Assembly: GCA_032164245.1 (NCBI GenBank)
Contig: JAVMKO010000003.1
Span: forward strand, 133,856,424-133,920,423
Length of the DNA stretch: 64,000 nt
Reading direction: 5' to 3'
Origin: Sternotherus odoratus
Taxonomy: Eukaryota > Chordata > Testudines > Kinosternidae
Shown: positions 34,113 through 46,600 of the stretch, in pieces
How positions within the stretch are numbered: the first letter of the stretch is position 1
Layout: the number at the start of each line of letters is the position of its first letter
Notes under the pieces: generated by a model
Told to the model about the DNA's origin: nothing
The model's input: the letters and a program-made list of their open reading frames with translations, nothing else
Databases searched by the model: none
Position numbers and translations under genes: made by a program

Positions 34113-34680
34113 TCACAAGCTATAGTCTTGGCAGGCAGAGTCACTTTTCTTGTGGCGTGGAGAAGTGGTGGTCTTTGTAGGTGATGGGGACGCTGTACCA
34201 GGTGATTCAGGCCCTCCTTCCACAATAACTGGTGACGATACCAGAGGAGGTACCTTCTTCCTTCCCAGGAACCCTCCTCCATCAAAACCACTTTTCTTTT
34301 TATTCTCTACTTTGTTCTCACTTTCATCATCTGGCCCTCTTTTCTTCCCTTCTGAAGAGCTTTCAGGCATTTTCTGAACCTCTGCCCCAGCATCTGATGA
34401 TGTTCTAGTAGCTCTTACTTCAAGAACTGTTGCCTTTTTGTCCGTTGGATTGCTCTCACCTGCTGCCTTCTTCATTTCAGCTTGTACTGGACTCAGATTG
34501 CCAGTCTCAGGGACAGCCTTGTCCACCATACTACTGTTCATATTAAAAGTCTGAAAGTCCTTGTAACTGTGAAAGCTCTCAGTCCGTCTTGCCCTTGCTA
34601 ATAAAGGACTCTCTCTATATGGCCTTACTGAGCCATACGTCGCAGCTTCATGAATGGTTTCATGGTGCTGTAACTGGAGG
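34113..34680 (-). CDS. KCTD3: KCTD3 terminal coding exon
   Basis: 568 nt to the stop at 34113-34115. Acceptor gttttcag. It encodes [35 protein letters not shown], a variable hydrophilic middle, then [11 protein letters not shown] and [19 protein letters not shown] with the terminus DYSL. The middle (roughly 34180-34530) diverges most from human, as expected of a disordered tail. Confidence 0.95.
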
Positions 34681-37600
34681 CTGAAAACACATTCAACAGT
34701 AAAACATTTCTCTCTCCTTTCTCATGTCATGGGTTACAACAAATACTGATGCAAACCAACATCACTGCCACCTTCCTCAGAAAGACTTCAGTTTTCAAAG
34801 GTAAGAAACATGCAGCAGATTGTTCCTTCTCTCTATTTGTGAAGAGCATATTGGATTCCCATGTGTGTTACAGAGCATACACATATAATCCATGGGAATA
34901 ACACTTCTGAACACCGGAGGCCTGATATCCTGTCAGCTGCATGCGTGCTACCCAAAGAGAAATATGATTTTTTAGGAAGTTTCAAAACTATTAATCCCAG
35001 AGCACACTCAGCTGTGCTTGTCCTATAATTGGCAGTGGAATGTGCACAGGATTTCTAACCTGCCTATCTCGGTGAGCAAGGGCTCACTCAGTCCCTAAAT
35101 TGTACACATGCAACTCCAATGGGAACAGTGTCCCCAAAACATCAAGGCACTTATTTAGGTGCACAAATATAGACTAAGGGGTACCTAAAATTAGACAAAA
35201 GTTTGAAAGTTTTTGCCTAAGTCTTGGAACTCATCACTGATCTTATATCCTGTGGATCTTTGGCCTACCTCGAGCTTGAGTCCCGCAGACGGCTTTGCTG
35301 AACTACTGAAGTTGCTGGGCTGATGTTAGGAGTAGCGCAGCGCGAGGTGCTCAGATCACACTGATCAAGTAACTTAAGCAGCTCCTCTTCTGTTGGACCC
35401 CCTACATCTTAGACAAGAAAGAGAGTGGTCACTGATCACCTCTACTGCAAGCATTTGAGCCCCAAAATAAGTTTTGCTGCATTACAACCTACCCTTGTCT
35501 TCACTTTTATTAACCATGTCCATTGCTGTGGTCAAATCCCACATCTGAATACTGCCATTTGAATGACCTGTAAAGAGGTAACGTCGTGGTCTTGAGCCCA
35601 TCCTACTGGATCCTTCACATTCTCGTACAGTAAACGAAGAAATTGTGGTACAGTCTACGGCCTGGATTTCACATATTCTACAAAAAGGCATTTAACACAG
35701 TTACAGATTATAATCTTAATTATAGTATCACATACCCTGGAAAGCAATTGTGAGGCTTAATTTATTAATATTAAGATTTGTGATCTCTGGATAAAAGTTG
35801 ATATGGTTTGTTTTATGCTGAATTATAACTTCTCTTAACACCCATTTCTAATTCAAATTCATTTCTAAATGTTACTTTTAATAAGATTCCAAAAGAGAAG
35901 GGACAAGAGTACAGAGTAGCTGCTAGACATTTTTTTAAAAACCCATAATCAGTTTCCTGCTTTCTTACAGAATCTGGATTGCAGATTTCCTAATTCTAGG
36001 TTTGCAATGTGCTTCTCCAGAGAGATCTGGGCTCAGGATGTGTTCAAAGCCGGCACCATATAAAGTATTATACAAGACTAGTAGGTATTTTCCACTGCTG
36101 TGAGTTTTTAAAGCTTACTGAACAAGTTCCTTCAAACATGTCACAGTTATTTGTTCTCACAGAGAAAGAAAATCCAGGGCAACTCTGAATTTTAAATCTA
36201 TTCAGTTGAAACAAAAAGAGTTTATTTAAATTCAGAAAATTTTGCACCAAGATGAAAAGATAAGAATTACATGAGAGGAAAAAATGAGGTTCAGAATGAA
36301 ATGACTAAAGTTTAGGGTAGCTGTAATATCACTCACCCAACAGTAAATTCAGGAATCCTCTAAAATCCTGGAGAGGTTAGCCACCTCTGTCAGTGCACAA
36401 AGATGCTGTATAGATGTTCCTACTTATTGTTCCATTTTTTTAAAACACTTGAGGACAGATTCCACCACTGTCACAGCCCATGATGAGTACCTCCATATTG
36501 GGGATTTAGCTATATGGCAAGTGTGACAAGCTGGGGTATGAATCTACAGCATAGTGACAGTTTCAGAGTGCATTGCAATATGCTAACCTGTACTCCAAGG
36601 CTCTCACTGCGCTGTAGAAGTGTCCATACCGGACATTAGCCTGCGGCAACCTAGTATGCTATAGATTCACACCCTGACTTGTCATGCAGTAATTTACCAT
36701 GTAGACCAACCCTAGGAGTCATCTAATCCAGTCCACAGTATATTTGCTTTCTGCACCTCCACTGTGTTTTTAGAAACAAGTTTTTATTTGTGAACAAAAC
36801 AAATAGGATATTCAAACAGAAACTTTCTCCTGCGTTGCATGAATAAAGGGAAGAAAAAATGGCTAAGCAGTAAGAATTTCTTTTTTGCTTTACTCACAAC
36901 TATTGAGATTACCGTGGCCTCAAAATTTTAAATTGCGGCTTAATTAAGTCATCAAGGAAGAAGAGTTTGATTAGAATACAAGTCTACCATAATAAACCAG
37001 GACAGGGAACAAAAAACAGGTCAGAGTTGAAAATGGTTTTGAGTTATTACTTTGTTAAAATTTATCCTAATATGACACCAATTTTAATAAACATTTGGCA
37101 GTTTCCTCACTGTGTATGCATAGAACATTAAATCACAGTGATTTATAACATTCATTGGGACAATAATTTGGCCTCCAACCATATTACGGGCTTCTAATGT
37201 TATTTGCTTAAAAAACAAACAAGCTGTCAAATGGATAGCCTAGGCGCATGGAAAATATACTCTCTGGATTAATTCCTTTAACAGTTACTTATGATTATAT
37301 GTAATGTGCTATGATGCAAAGAAGATTAATTCTCTTAAAGAGTTTTTATTCATTACAAGATTAACCGATGATAGGCCACATGTTACAGATATTGGGTACT
37401 GGTGAACTACTAACAGCCATGACTATAGTAGCACTTTCAATTTAAAACTAGTATCCAGGGCTTTCAAGAGCCACGGCAGCTTTGGCTTTCATTTATTTTA
37501 AATCTAAAAGTAAGCACAGTATCAGTTTTTTAATGAAAGATAGCAATACACACCAACATATGGAAGAACAGAAGACAGCTCTAAAATCAGGAACATAATT

Positions 37601-40600
37601 AAGCATCCATTAAAAGAGTACACTCATAGTAAGCAAGTTGAATGCAAGCTGGCTGCAGACAAGTACAATTTTATTGTTATGCTATAAGTGAAACCCAAAC
37701 TGATTTTTTTTATCCTTATGTAGCCCCTTTCATCTAATGCTAATGAGCACTTTTCAAATATTTATTAAGCCTCAAAATATCCCTGGAAGGTAGAGTATAT
37801 CCATTCTACATATAGGTAAAGAGACACACCTTCATTAGCCCAAGGTCACAGTGAGCTAGTAGCAATGCCAGAAAGATAACCGGGGGGCGGGGGGGGGGGA
37901 AGAGAGAAGAGGGGTCCTAACTCCCAGTTCCCTGTTTTGCCCAGTGAATGAGGACTGGGAGTACCGAAGAAAAGTGTGAAATGAGTTCTATACAGCATCT
38001 TTGTGCTCTGACTTGCTAGCACAAGTATCAGAGCCAACTATCTTAGTGTCAGCTCTTGGATATGTACAGTAAGTGGATTTTATCAGATAAAGCAGATGAC
38101 TAGTGCTTTTACCTTTTCCCAGTAGAAGACAACCTGACAAAGAGTTTATTAGTGACGGGAACAACTTTTTGGATAAACACTTGTTGATCATCACGCTCTC
38201 CATATGGTCCTATAGATAGAAAGAGAAACTAAGTAAGTTATTGGGAAAAAATATAACCATTCCTACCCTGTCTAGAAATGAAAAATACTCACACAGATTC
38301 AGTCTAATTAAAGGAACCAGGAATCTACTGATATCTAGTTTAGAAAAACACCACACTAATTTTGCATTGTGATGTATAATTACTGACAAGTCACAATGAA
38401 AAACCCAAACTGAAGGGTTACACATTTATTTTGAGTAATTCTGAACCACCAAGGAAGATGTTCACTTTAGACCGTCAGATCATTTGAAGCATTTTTGTTT
38501 TTTAACAGAAAATAAACCCTTATCTGTGTAATTTTCCAATACTCTACTATAAAGGATTAATATGTTACAATGTACTGCACGAAAATATTTATGGGATCAG
38601 AAATACGACATGGGGTCCATCACCTCTTGGTCACTAATATGACCAAATTTTCTAGGGTTTGATTTTTCATTATTGCTGAGCACCTGTTCCTCCCTCTAGT
38701 GTCAAACAGAGGTGCAGGTGCTTCATAAAATTTGAAAGAAAAATTTAAAAAATCAGACGCATAGTGACTGAAAAGTTCTTTACAGCTGTTTGGTGGCCCC
38801 TGTGAAAGAAGTTGGAGGCCTTAATTCAATTATTAACAGATCGCTCATCACTTTTTTTTTTCCCCCCTTTTCTTTTTTTTTGGGAGGGGGGAGGGGGGGT
38901 GTAAACTTCTTAACAGGAAAGAACCAAAGGAACCTTGCTCTTGAAAGTGGATGGCATCTCCATGTGTAACATTTTGCACTAGTCCAAGACCCTACAACAC
39001 CAACACTGTAAAAAGTTAAAAGCAAAGTTATCAGTGTACAGTAAACCCTCGATTTAACAGACCTCGATTTAACAGACTTCGGATGCAACGGACAAAATTT
39101 CTGAGCAAGTCTGATGCATCCAAAATCCATTTCTCGGGGGCTGGCTGCCGCCCAGGTCCCAGCAACCGGGACCCGGGCGGGCTGGCTGACGGCTCCTGGC
39201 TGCCACCCGGGTCCCGGCAGCGGGTGGGCTGCAGAGCTGCCATCCCAACCCTGTGGCAGGCGGGCTGCTGCTCTGACAGCTCGTGGTTTTTTTTATTATT
39301 AAATAACGGACTTTTTGATTTAACGGACACCCCCTCGCCCGAATTAGTCCGTTAAATGGAGGTTTTACTGTATGTATTGCAGGAGTACCTGGAAGCCTTA
39401 AATCAAGGATCAGTGTGCTAGGTGCTGTATAAATAAAATCCAGTCCTTGCCTCAGAGAGCACAGTTTAAGATTATAACAAGAACATTTTGATGGGCAAAA
39501 CACACAAATGAGGATGGTTTTTCAGCTTTCGACCTGCCTACCTATTCAGTGCTCTGTTAAGGGCATCATGCCACAACAGATGCAATGATAGTCTTTACTT
39601 AGGGTTTTCACAGTTTTGTTGGTTTTGTGACAGTTTCAATGTAGTTTTGAAATGTAAAACGAGTATAATGTTCAATTAGACACATGCATAATCTTAATTT
39701 TTGTTTAATTTACAAAATGATACATTGTGAAACAAACCCAAAAATCTCATGCAAATCCGTTCTAATATATTCTTTCATAAACACAATCTGGTTATATTTC
39801 TCTATAAAAATGCTATCAAAAAGGGTACACTACGTAACCAACAGATTCTAGGTAATTTATAGGAATCACAAGGCACAACGTCTCTTAAATGCTCTGGGAA
39901 ACCAATTTGCCCAGTACTGTAAAGTGAGTCTGTGGAAAGTCAAACCAAATTAACTCTAGCTGGATTTAGTTTTCAATACAGGAATATTATAGGTATGCTA
40001 CAGTATTATCCAAATACAACAAGCTGATTATGCTGTAATTACTCTGGGGTAAATCAGACTCACACACCTGATGTCAATGGACTCACATGATTGTGAAGCG
40101 AGAGCAGAATCAGACTAAATGCCTCCAATGAACCTTCAAGAGCACAGTAGCCCTCCAAAAGTCCAGTCCACAAAATAATGGAAAAACATTTTGCCTACCT
40201 ATGTCATTTCCAGAAGAGTAACTACCATGGCTCTCTGTTTCCTCCAAGGACAAGATTTTGAATGAAGCTAAGGGAGTAGACCCTGGCTGTGTGGAAATCA
40301 TTCCTCTGAATCGAGTCACTGTCCATGTCCGAACGTGGTTGTTGTCGGCACAAACTAGACAGAAAAGAAAAGAAAAAACAGAAGCATTGGAGTATTTACC
40401 AGAGAAGAAAGACTGTTTTTAAAACACCTTTTATTTATAAGCCAAAACATGTAGGATGTCATTACAATTATCTGATCTTTCAAAGTGTGCTTACACTGCA
40501 ACCGGCCATGCGCGGCTGGCCCGTGCTAGCCAACTCAGGCTTAGGCTGTTTCATTGCTATGTAGACTTCCAGGTTCGGGCTGGAGCCTCGGCTCCAGGGC

Positions 40601-43600
40601 CCTGCAAGGATTTTCTTTGTTGTGTAGACATCCCCTCAGTAATAAAAAAACATCAACTTCTGAGCAAGTCCAATAAAAAGCACTCAATCAAGTGTGATAA
40701 CAAAATGAGAGGACAGTGTGGTCATCAATAGTTCAATTACTTATTTTGTTTTCTGAATCAAACTGCTTACAAAAGCCATAAAAGTAGCAACACGTTCTGA
40801 CTAAATTTGGACTGTAAACGTTACAAACATTTGAAAACTGGGTCCTGTGCATACTGCGTGTACAGTACAACTCCTGATTTCTAAGTCTGATAATAGTTTT
40901 GGCTGTGGATTATACAAGTCACAGCTTTTCTGCCTTAGGTTTCCCATCTATAAAGTAGGAATATCATCATCTGTTTACCTACCCTGTAGTGCTGTTGTAA
41001 GGTTTAACATGTGACGGTATTACATCTTACTGTTGTTGCAGTCTCTCTCACACACACTTGCATGCAATGTTGTTGTAGCCAGAGGGGTTGCATAGGGTGT
41101 GGGGTCCCAGGAAGTGACTGGCATATACAGGAAGTTAGGCTACATGACCATAATGGTCCCTTTTTGGCTTCAAAATCCAATTAAATCTATGTACCACAAA
41201 TTATTTTAACACATGAAGTTACAGTGTTTCAAAATTACATATTCAAGAACATGCACCTTGGGCTAAATCTACACTTACAGCAGTATGTAGAGTACAAACA
41301 CTACATCTGTAGCTACATGCACAGTGAAAGGTTCCAGTGGAGGGGAAAGGCTCTGTCAGCTTCCTGCTGCTGGAGCCTTTCCCTGTTGCAGTGAAGGGCT
41401 CTGGCAGCGGGAGGCAGCAGGGAAAGACCCTTTTCCCTGCTGCCTCTGCACTGCCAGAGCCCTTCACTGCAACAGGGAAAAGCTGCAGCAGCAGCGGACA
41501 CTACACTGCTAAAAACAGCAAGGTAGGCATAGGGGGCACTGCTCAGACAGGCAGAGGTCTGTGCAGTGTACATACCCTGGGGGGTCCGGAATATAAGGCA
41601 CTCTGTTCTATTTGCCTAAGCCATGTCTCACCATCTACACTACTATTTATACCTGTGCTAGCTGGTGTGAAGTGTCCGTACTCTACACCCCACTTAGCCT
41701 TGTATGCATTGACCGTGAAAACAAATGAAAACGTATTTATTTCAGTCACATATTCAATTAAATTTGAGTTTATTTGAATATGCTCACATTCAGATAAAAA
41801 AAATTATTGAATTTATAGCAAAGATTTGCACACACTCAGAAACCCACTCGGGAATTCATTTAAACAATTTCTTATTTTCTTCCATTAAAAAAAAAAAAAT
41901 TAATGAAATTCAGTGCAAAAATAACCCACTTTGTTAGACGGTGTTATGAATAAGATCTGATCTGCACAAGAATCACATTCTATTTTATGATTCTCTGTCC
42001 ATATGCAAGATACCTCCACCCAATTTTCTTAACTGGAAATTTACAGCTATATGCACAACTGCTGGTTCTGATAACAGACTGGTTTCAGAAATTAGTATAT
42101 TTTATTAGACATTTTACTATTTTTTTGGAACAAGATTATGAATTGCTGCAAATGGAACACAATATATTATACAAAAACCAAGATTAGGACAAGCATAAAT
42201 AATTTTAACCCAACTCTTATTGTATACAGATGCTAAAATGAGATGTATTGTAACATCAGTAACATTAATGGAAATCTCCTTTAGTAAGTTTGCAATGCCA
42301 TTAATCTTTTTAGAAGTATTCTCTTCTTAATATGCTGCTCTGTAATCTACTATGTTAAAAGGGACCATGAGTGGCTTTGTCATTATACTAATTGAATGCA
42401 TTTTCCAAATTAAGTCTCTTTTACAGATCATCATCAACTGTTAGACAGATCCACTAAATTTTCTCTACAAAAGGTTTTTTTTCTCCTGCTGATAATGGCC
42501 CATCCAAATTAAACAGCCTCTTAGAATTGGTATGGTAATTTACAACTTTTTTTTGTTTGTTTTCTGTGTGTATAAGTGCATCTTACTTCTGTTTGTTCCA
42601 TTCTATGCATCCGATGAAGTGGGCTAAAGGCCACAAAAGCTTATGCTGAAATAAACTGGTTAGTCTCTAAGATGCTACAAGTATTCCTCGTTTTCTTTAC
42701 TACGTTTAGTAATTCCAAATATTGGGATTTGAAGAAAGGGAGAGACAAGGAGCACGAACATTAGAATAAATAGAAAAAGGGAGAATAAGTGACACACATG
42801 TGGATCTGTACATACAAATAAGATTACCTGACACAAGGTGTTTCTCAGACAGCATGATCTTTGTAACAGGACTTCGGTGAACTGTAAAGGTCTGAAAAAG
42901 TTGAGGGCCTGACCCAACTGTTTCAGGGTGCTGTACAATCACTCTTACTGCTCCGGAGCTGGTGCCATACGCAATCTCAATCCAATTACCACTTACACCT
43001 ACAAAAGGCACAAACATTGAGATGTTTTAAACCAATCACTATTCCTCAAAGGGGGGAAAAAGTTACATTAGCAGATCTGCAACACTGAATAGCTACTTAT
43101 TTTAGCACAAGTATTTAAAAGTTCATTAGTGAGTGTAAATAACATGTCCTAAAAAGGGTTACATTAATTTTACCTACTCTGAAAGTATTTTCTATCTACT
43201 GTTGTGCAGTATACCCCAGTGTATCCTGCAGTTCCCCAAAACAAAACAAGGATATGAGGGAAGAGACCAAGCGAATCCCAAAACACACACGATACGCCGG
43301 TTCCTTGTCTGTGGCCCAAAGAAGCATTTCAGCGCTTCTTAGAGAGTTTAAAAACACGGAGACTAGCACCTGTCTTGCAAGATTCACTTCGCCTTGTGGG
43401 GGGAGACAATTATATTAAGAAAAAATGTATTAACAATAAAAGTATGGGAAAGATCAATAAAAAAAGTTGATGAAATGCCTACATCTTCATCTGAAAAAAA
43501 TATTTGCATCCCACATTTAAAAGTAATAACTTTCATATATCAGAGTTAGTTTTGTGGTTTTTGCTTTATCTCCAAATGGTTATGACAGTTCATGAAAGGG

Positions 43601-46600
43601 TGAAGTATGATCCAGTAAACTGAATGCAGTTTATCAATGATGTACCATTATTTTTCAGAAAAACACCATTATGTCTACAATGTTCCGTTATACTTTTTCT
43701 TCTTCCTTAAGGCTGGGGATCACTACATCTGCTCAGAACACAGAAGAGCAACCCCAAACTGTCAAGATTAATAGTGGGAACTCTGATCTGAACCTGTGTT
43801 CCTGAAGGTTTCTTAATGCCCTTTAATGCTTGGGTGTAGAGACTCCTGGCACGCAACTTTGGCACAGTCTGACCAAACCAGAATAGGACACGTAAGACTG
43901 TGGCCACCTTGTCCACATAGCATAAGGACCAAACTGATAAGAGTTTTGGTGTTTTTGAAAGTGAAGGACTTACAAAACTGGTTAAAGTGAAGAATAAAGT
44001 GCTGTGAATATCTTCCTAAAGAGGTCTGGGAAAGCGACATAGTCCAAATCAATACTATCTGTCATTCCAAACTGTAGTATATCCTTTCTAAAATATTTTT
44101 TAAAATTCATGTCCAGGTTGACAGTCTGTACACCAATTTTAAGACTAATGAAAATGACAAACTGTTTTATAATGGAATATAGCACACAATCCTTAAGTAG
44201 CCTTATCAGTGCTACTGCTTTTAGAAATCGAAATCTAAAATAATTTTAAAATATGAAAGTGAAACCTCTCTGTGCAAGGAGTTTCGAGGAATATAAATAA
44301 TGCTTGATACAAACTTGTCTTGGGTGTGAGGTAGACACTGAGTGCTGTAATGGCATCATTGGAGGGATCATGATAAAGTTCTGTCACCAGAAGATCATTA
44401 TCCTTCATTCGCAAGGGAAATTTCTGCATATCTGCATAAAAAATAAAAGTGATATCCAAATAAAGAACAGCAGAAATTTAAAGTCAGTTCATAATAATTA
44501 TTACACTTATGAACAAGAGATAATATTCCCGTTAGGCATAATTATTTTAACAAAATTGAAAATTACAAACTTAATTTTGCTGTTTTCGTTCTTACCAATA
44601 TAATAAATAGAGCCATTGTTACAGCCCAGCAGTAGGAAAGATCCAGCAGTATCGTAGCTAGTGATAGGGACGACATCCTGAACCTAGTAGAACAGTAAAT
44701 GAAATATAAAACATTCATTCACCATTTTCTTTCAATTCTAAATGTAAGTTCTTTTGCAATTTTCTTTAATGTTTCTTGTAATATTTTGTTTTTTAAACTC
44801 ATTTAGATTCCTATATTGTGTGTAGCACTATACCACTATTTAAAGAAACAAAACCAAAAAAATCCTTCCCACCACTGCCCCACATAAAAGATTCAAAAGC
44901 TCTCACGATATGCCTAGCTCTTCTCCCATTGAAATCAATGGGAGTTTTACCATTGACTTCAATGGAATAAAGTTAAGCCACCACAGAGTGTGTTTGAAAA
45001 TCCCACCCTAAATATGCACATACGGACACAGAGAAACATGGCAACTAGAAGCTGTAATTATTATTCAGCATTATGATACTGTCGAAAGGGAAAATATCAT
45101 CAACTATTTCAAAAATTCTAGTTTCTACTAGAGCACGCTTTAAATAGTACATCCTAACTTTTTATAGTATATGTATATTTTAAAATCCACAGAACAGATT
45201 TTTTTCCCTATCTCCCTCCTGATTTTTAGCAAGGGAGAACAAGGGAGAATGAATAAATTCAAGAGCAACCATTCCAAGTGCATTTGAGCCTATCCCTTCT
45301 CCTCTCCCACCCTGTGCAAACTCCTTTCTGTCAGCCTCTCGAGCAGCAGCAATGTTGAGACAGAGCCTCCCTGTCAAGTGATCTATGGAAGGAAAAACTG
45401 GTCTCTTCCAACTCCCATGTTTCAGTCATTTCTTAGCCCCCCACAAAAGGAGCTCAAAGGAATGAAAGGCGATCTCTGACATTCCAAGAACCCATTGGGT
45501 TCCAGTCCCATGCAGAGTCGGAAGTACGAAGGGTGTTGCTTCCGAATTTGAGGCCAAAAGAAAGAATGTCTCATTTGCTTGAGATCCCTATGTAACCCTG
45601 CCCTGTATGAGTGTGTTGTGCATGAGATAGAAAGCTCAAGGCACTATAAAAAAACAAAAACCAGTCACACCGAGGTTAGAGAGAGCACGGTCAAATGCAC
45701 ATCATAAACTGAATGAAAAAATGATTTTCACCTCAACCACAAGTTCAATTTCAGTCAACTCAGCTGTCCAACTATACCGAAAGAAGTGCAGGAGACACTT
45801 TATATACATTTAACCAGGCTGCAACTTTATTATTAGATGTCTGGAACTACCACACAGACAAATGTCCTATGGGGGGCAGAATATTCCTGTCATCTCACAG
45901 GGAGTTCAAGCTGCTTTCCCTGACTGTCAACGAAGATGTGTCTGTTAGTTTCTGTGGGTTTTTTATTGGCATTAGACCAGAGGTTGGCAACCTTCAGCAT
46001 GCGGCCCCTCAGGGTAATCTGCTAGCGGGCCACGAGACATTTTTATGTTGACTGTCCGTAGGCACCCCCCTACACACACCTCACAGTGGCTGCAATTTGC
46101 CGTTCCTAGCCAATGGGAGCTGTGGGAAGCCATTGTCTGGGAATAGCGAATTGCAGCCACTGGGAGTTGCAAGGGGCCGTGCCTGTGGATGATGAACGAA
46201 AACAAAATGTCTCAGGGCCCATTACCCAGATGGGCCGCGTGCTGAAGGTTGCTGACCCCTGCATTACACATTCAAATAAAAATAAGATGGAGGGCAAACT
46301 GCAGCAGTAACCAACAGAGTCAATGTATACTGGCCCTGTCATGTGATCGGGTATAATCAACTGTAACCAAGTGAGAAAACAGGGGCAGGGTGAATCTTAC
46401 CAGGTCTCCTCTGTCTCATCTTTATTACATTCTGTGCCTGGTCTACACTAAGGACCATTTACAACCAATTCAGTTGAATGTTTTGACAACGTTGGGAGTC
46501 CTAGAGTCTGTGGCTCGTATTGGCAACGTGTCTGCTCTGTGTCAATTAACATGCCAAAAAACATGGTGCTGGAAAGGATTGCCAAAGGCCCTATATTAGA

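Larger units (their letters stand above)
40355..42827. other. KCTD3 intron with several small repeats
   Basis: Includes a MITE-like block about 40480-40640 (gtgtgcttacactgcaac ... ttgtgtagacatcccctca), a CR1-like tail at 41110-41210 (taggctacatgaccataatg gtccc), the hairpin element at 41265-41700, and the Penelope-type fragment at 42560-42712. Confidence 0.5.
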
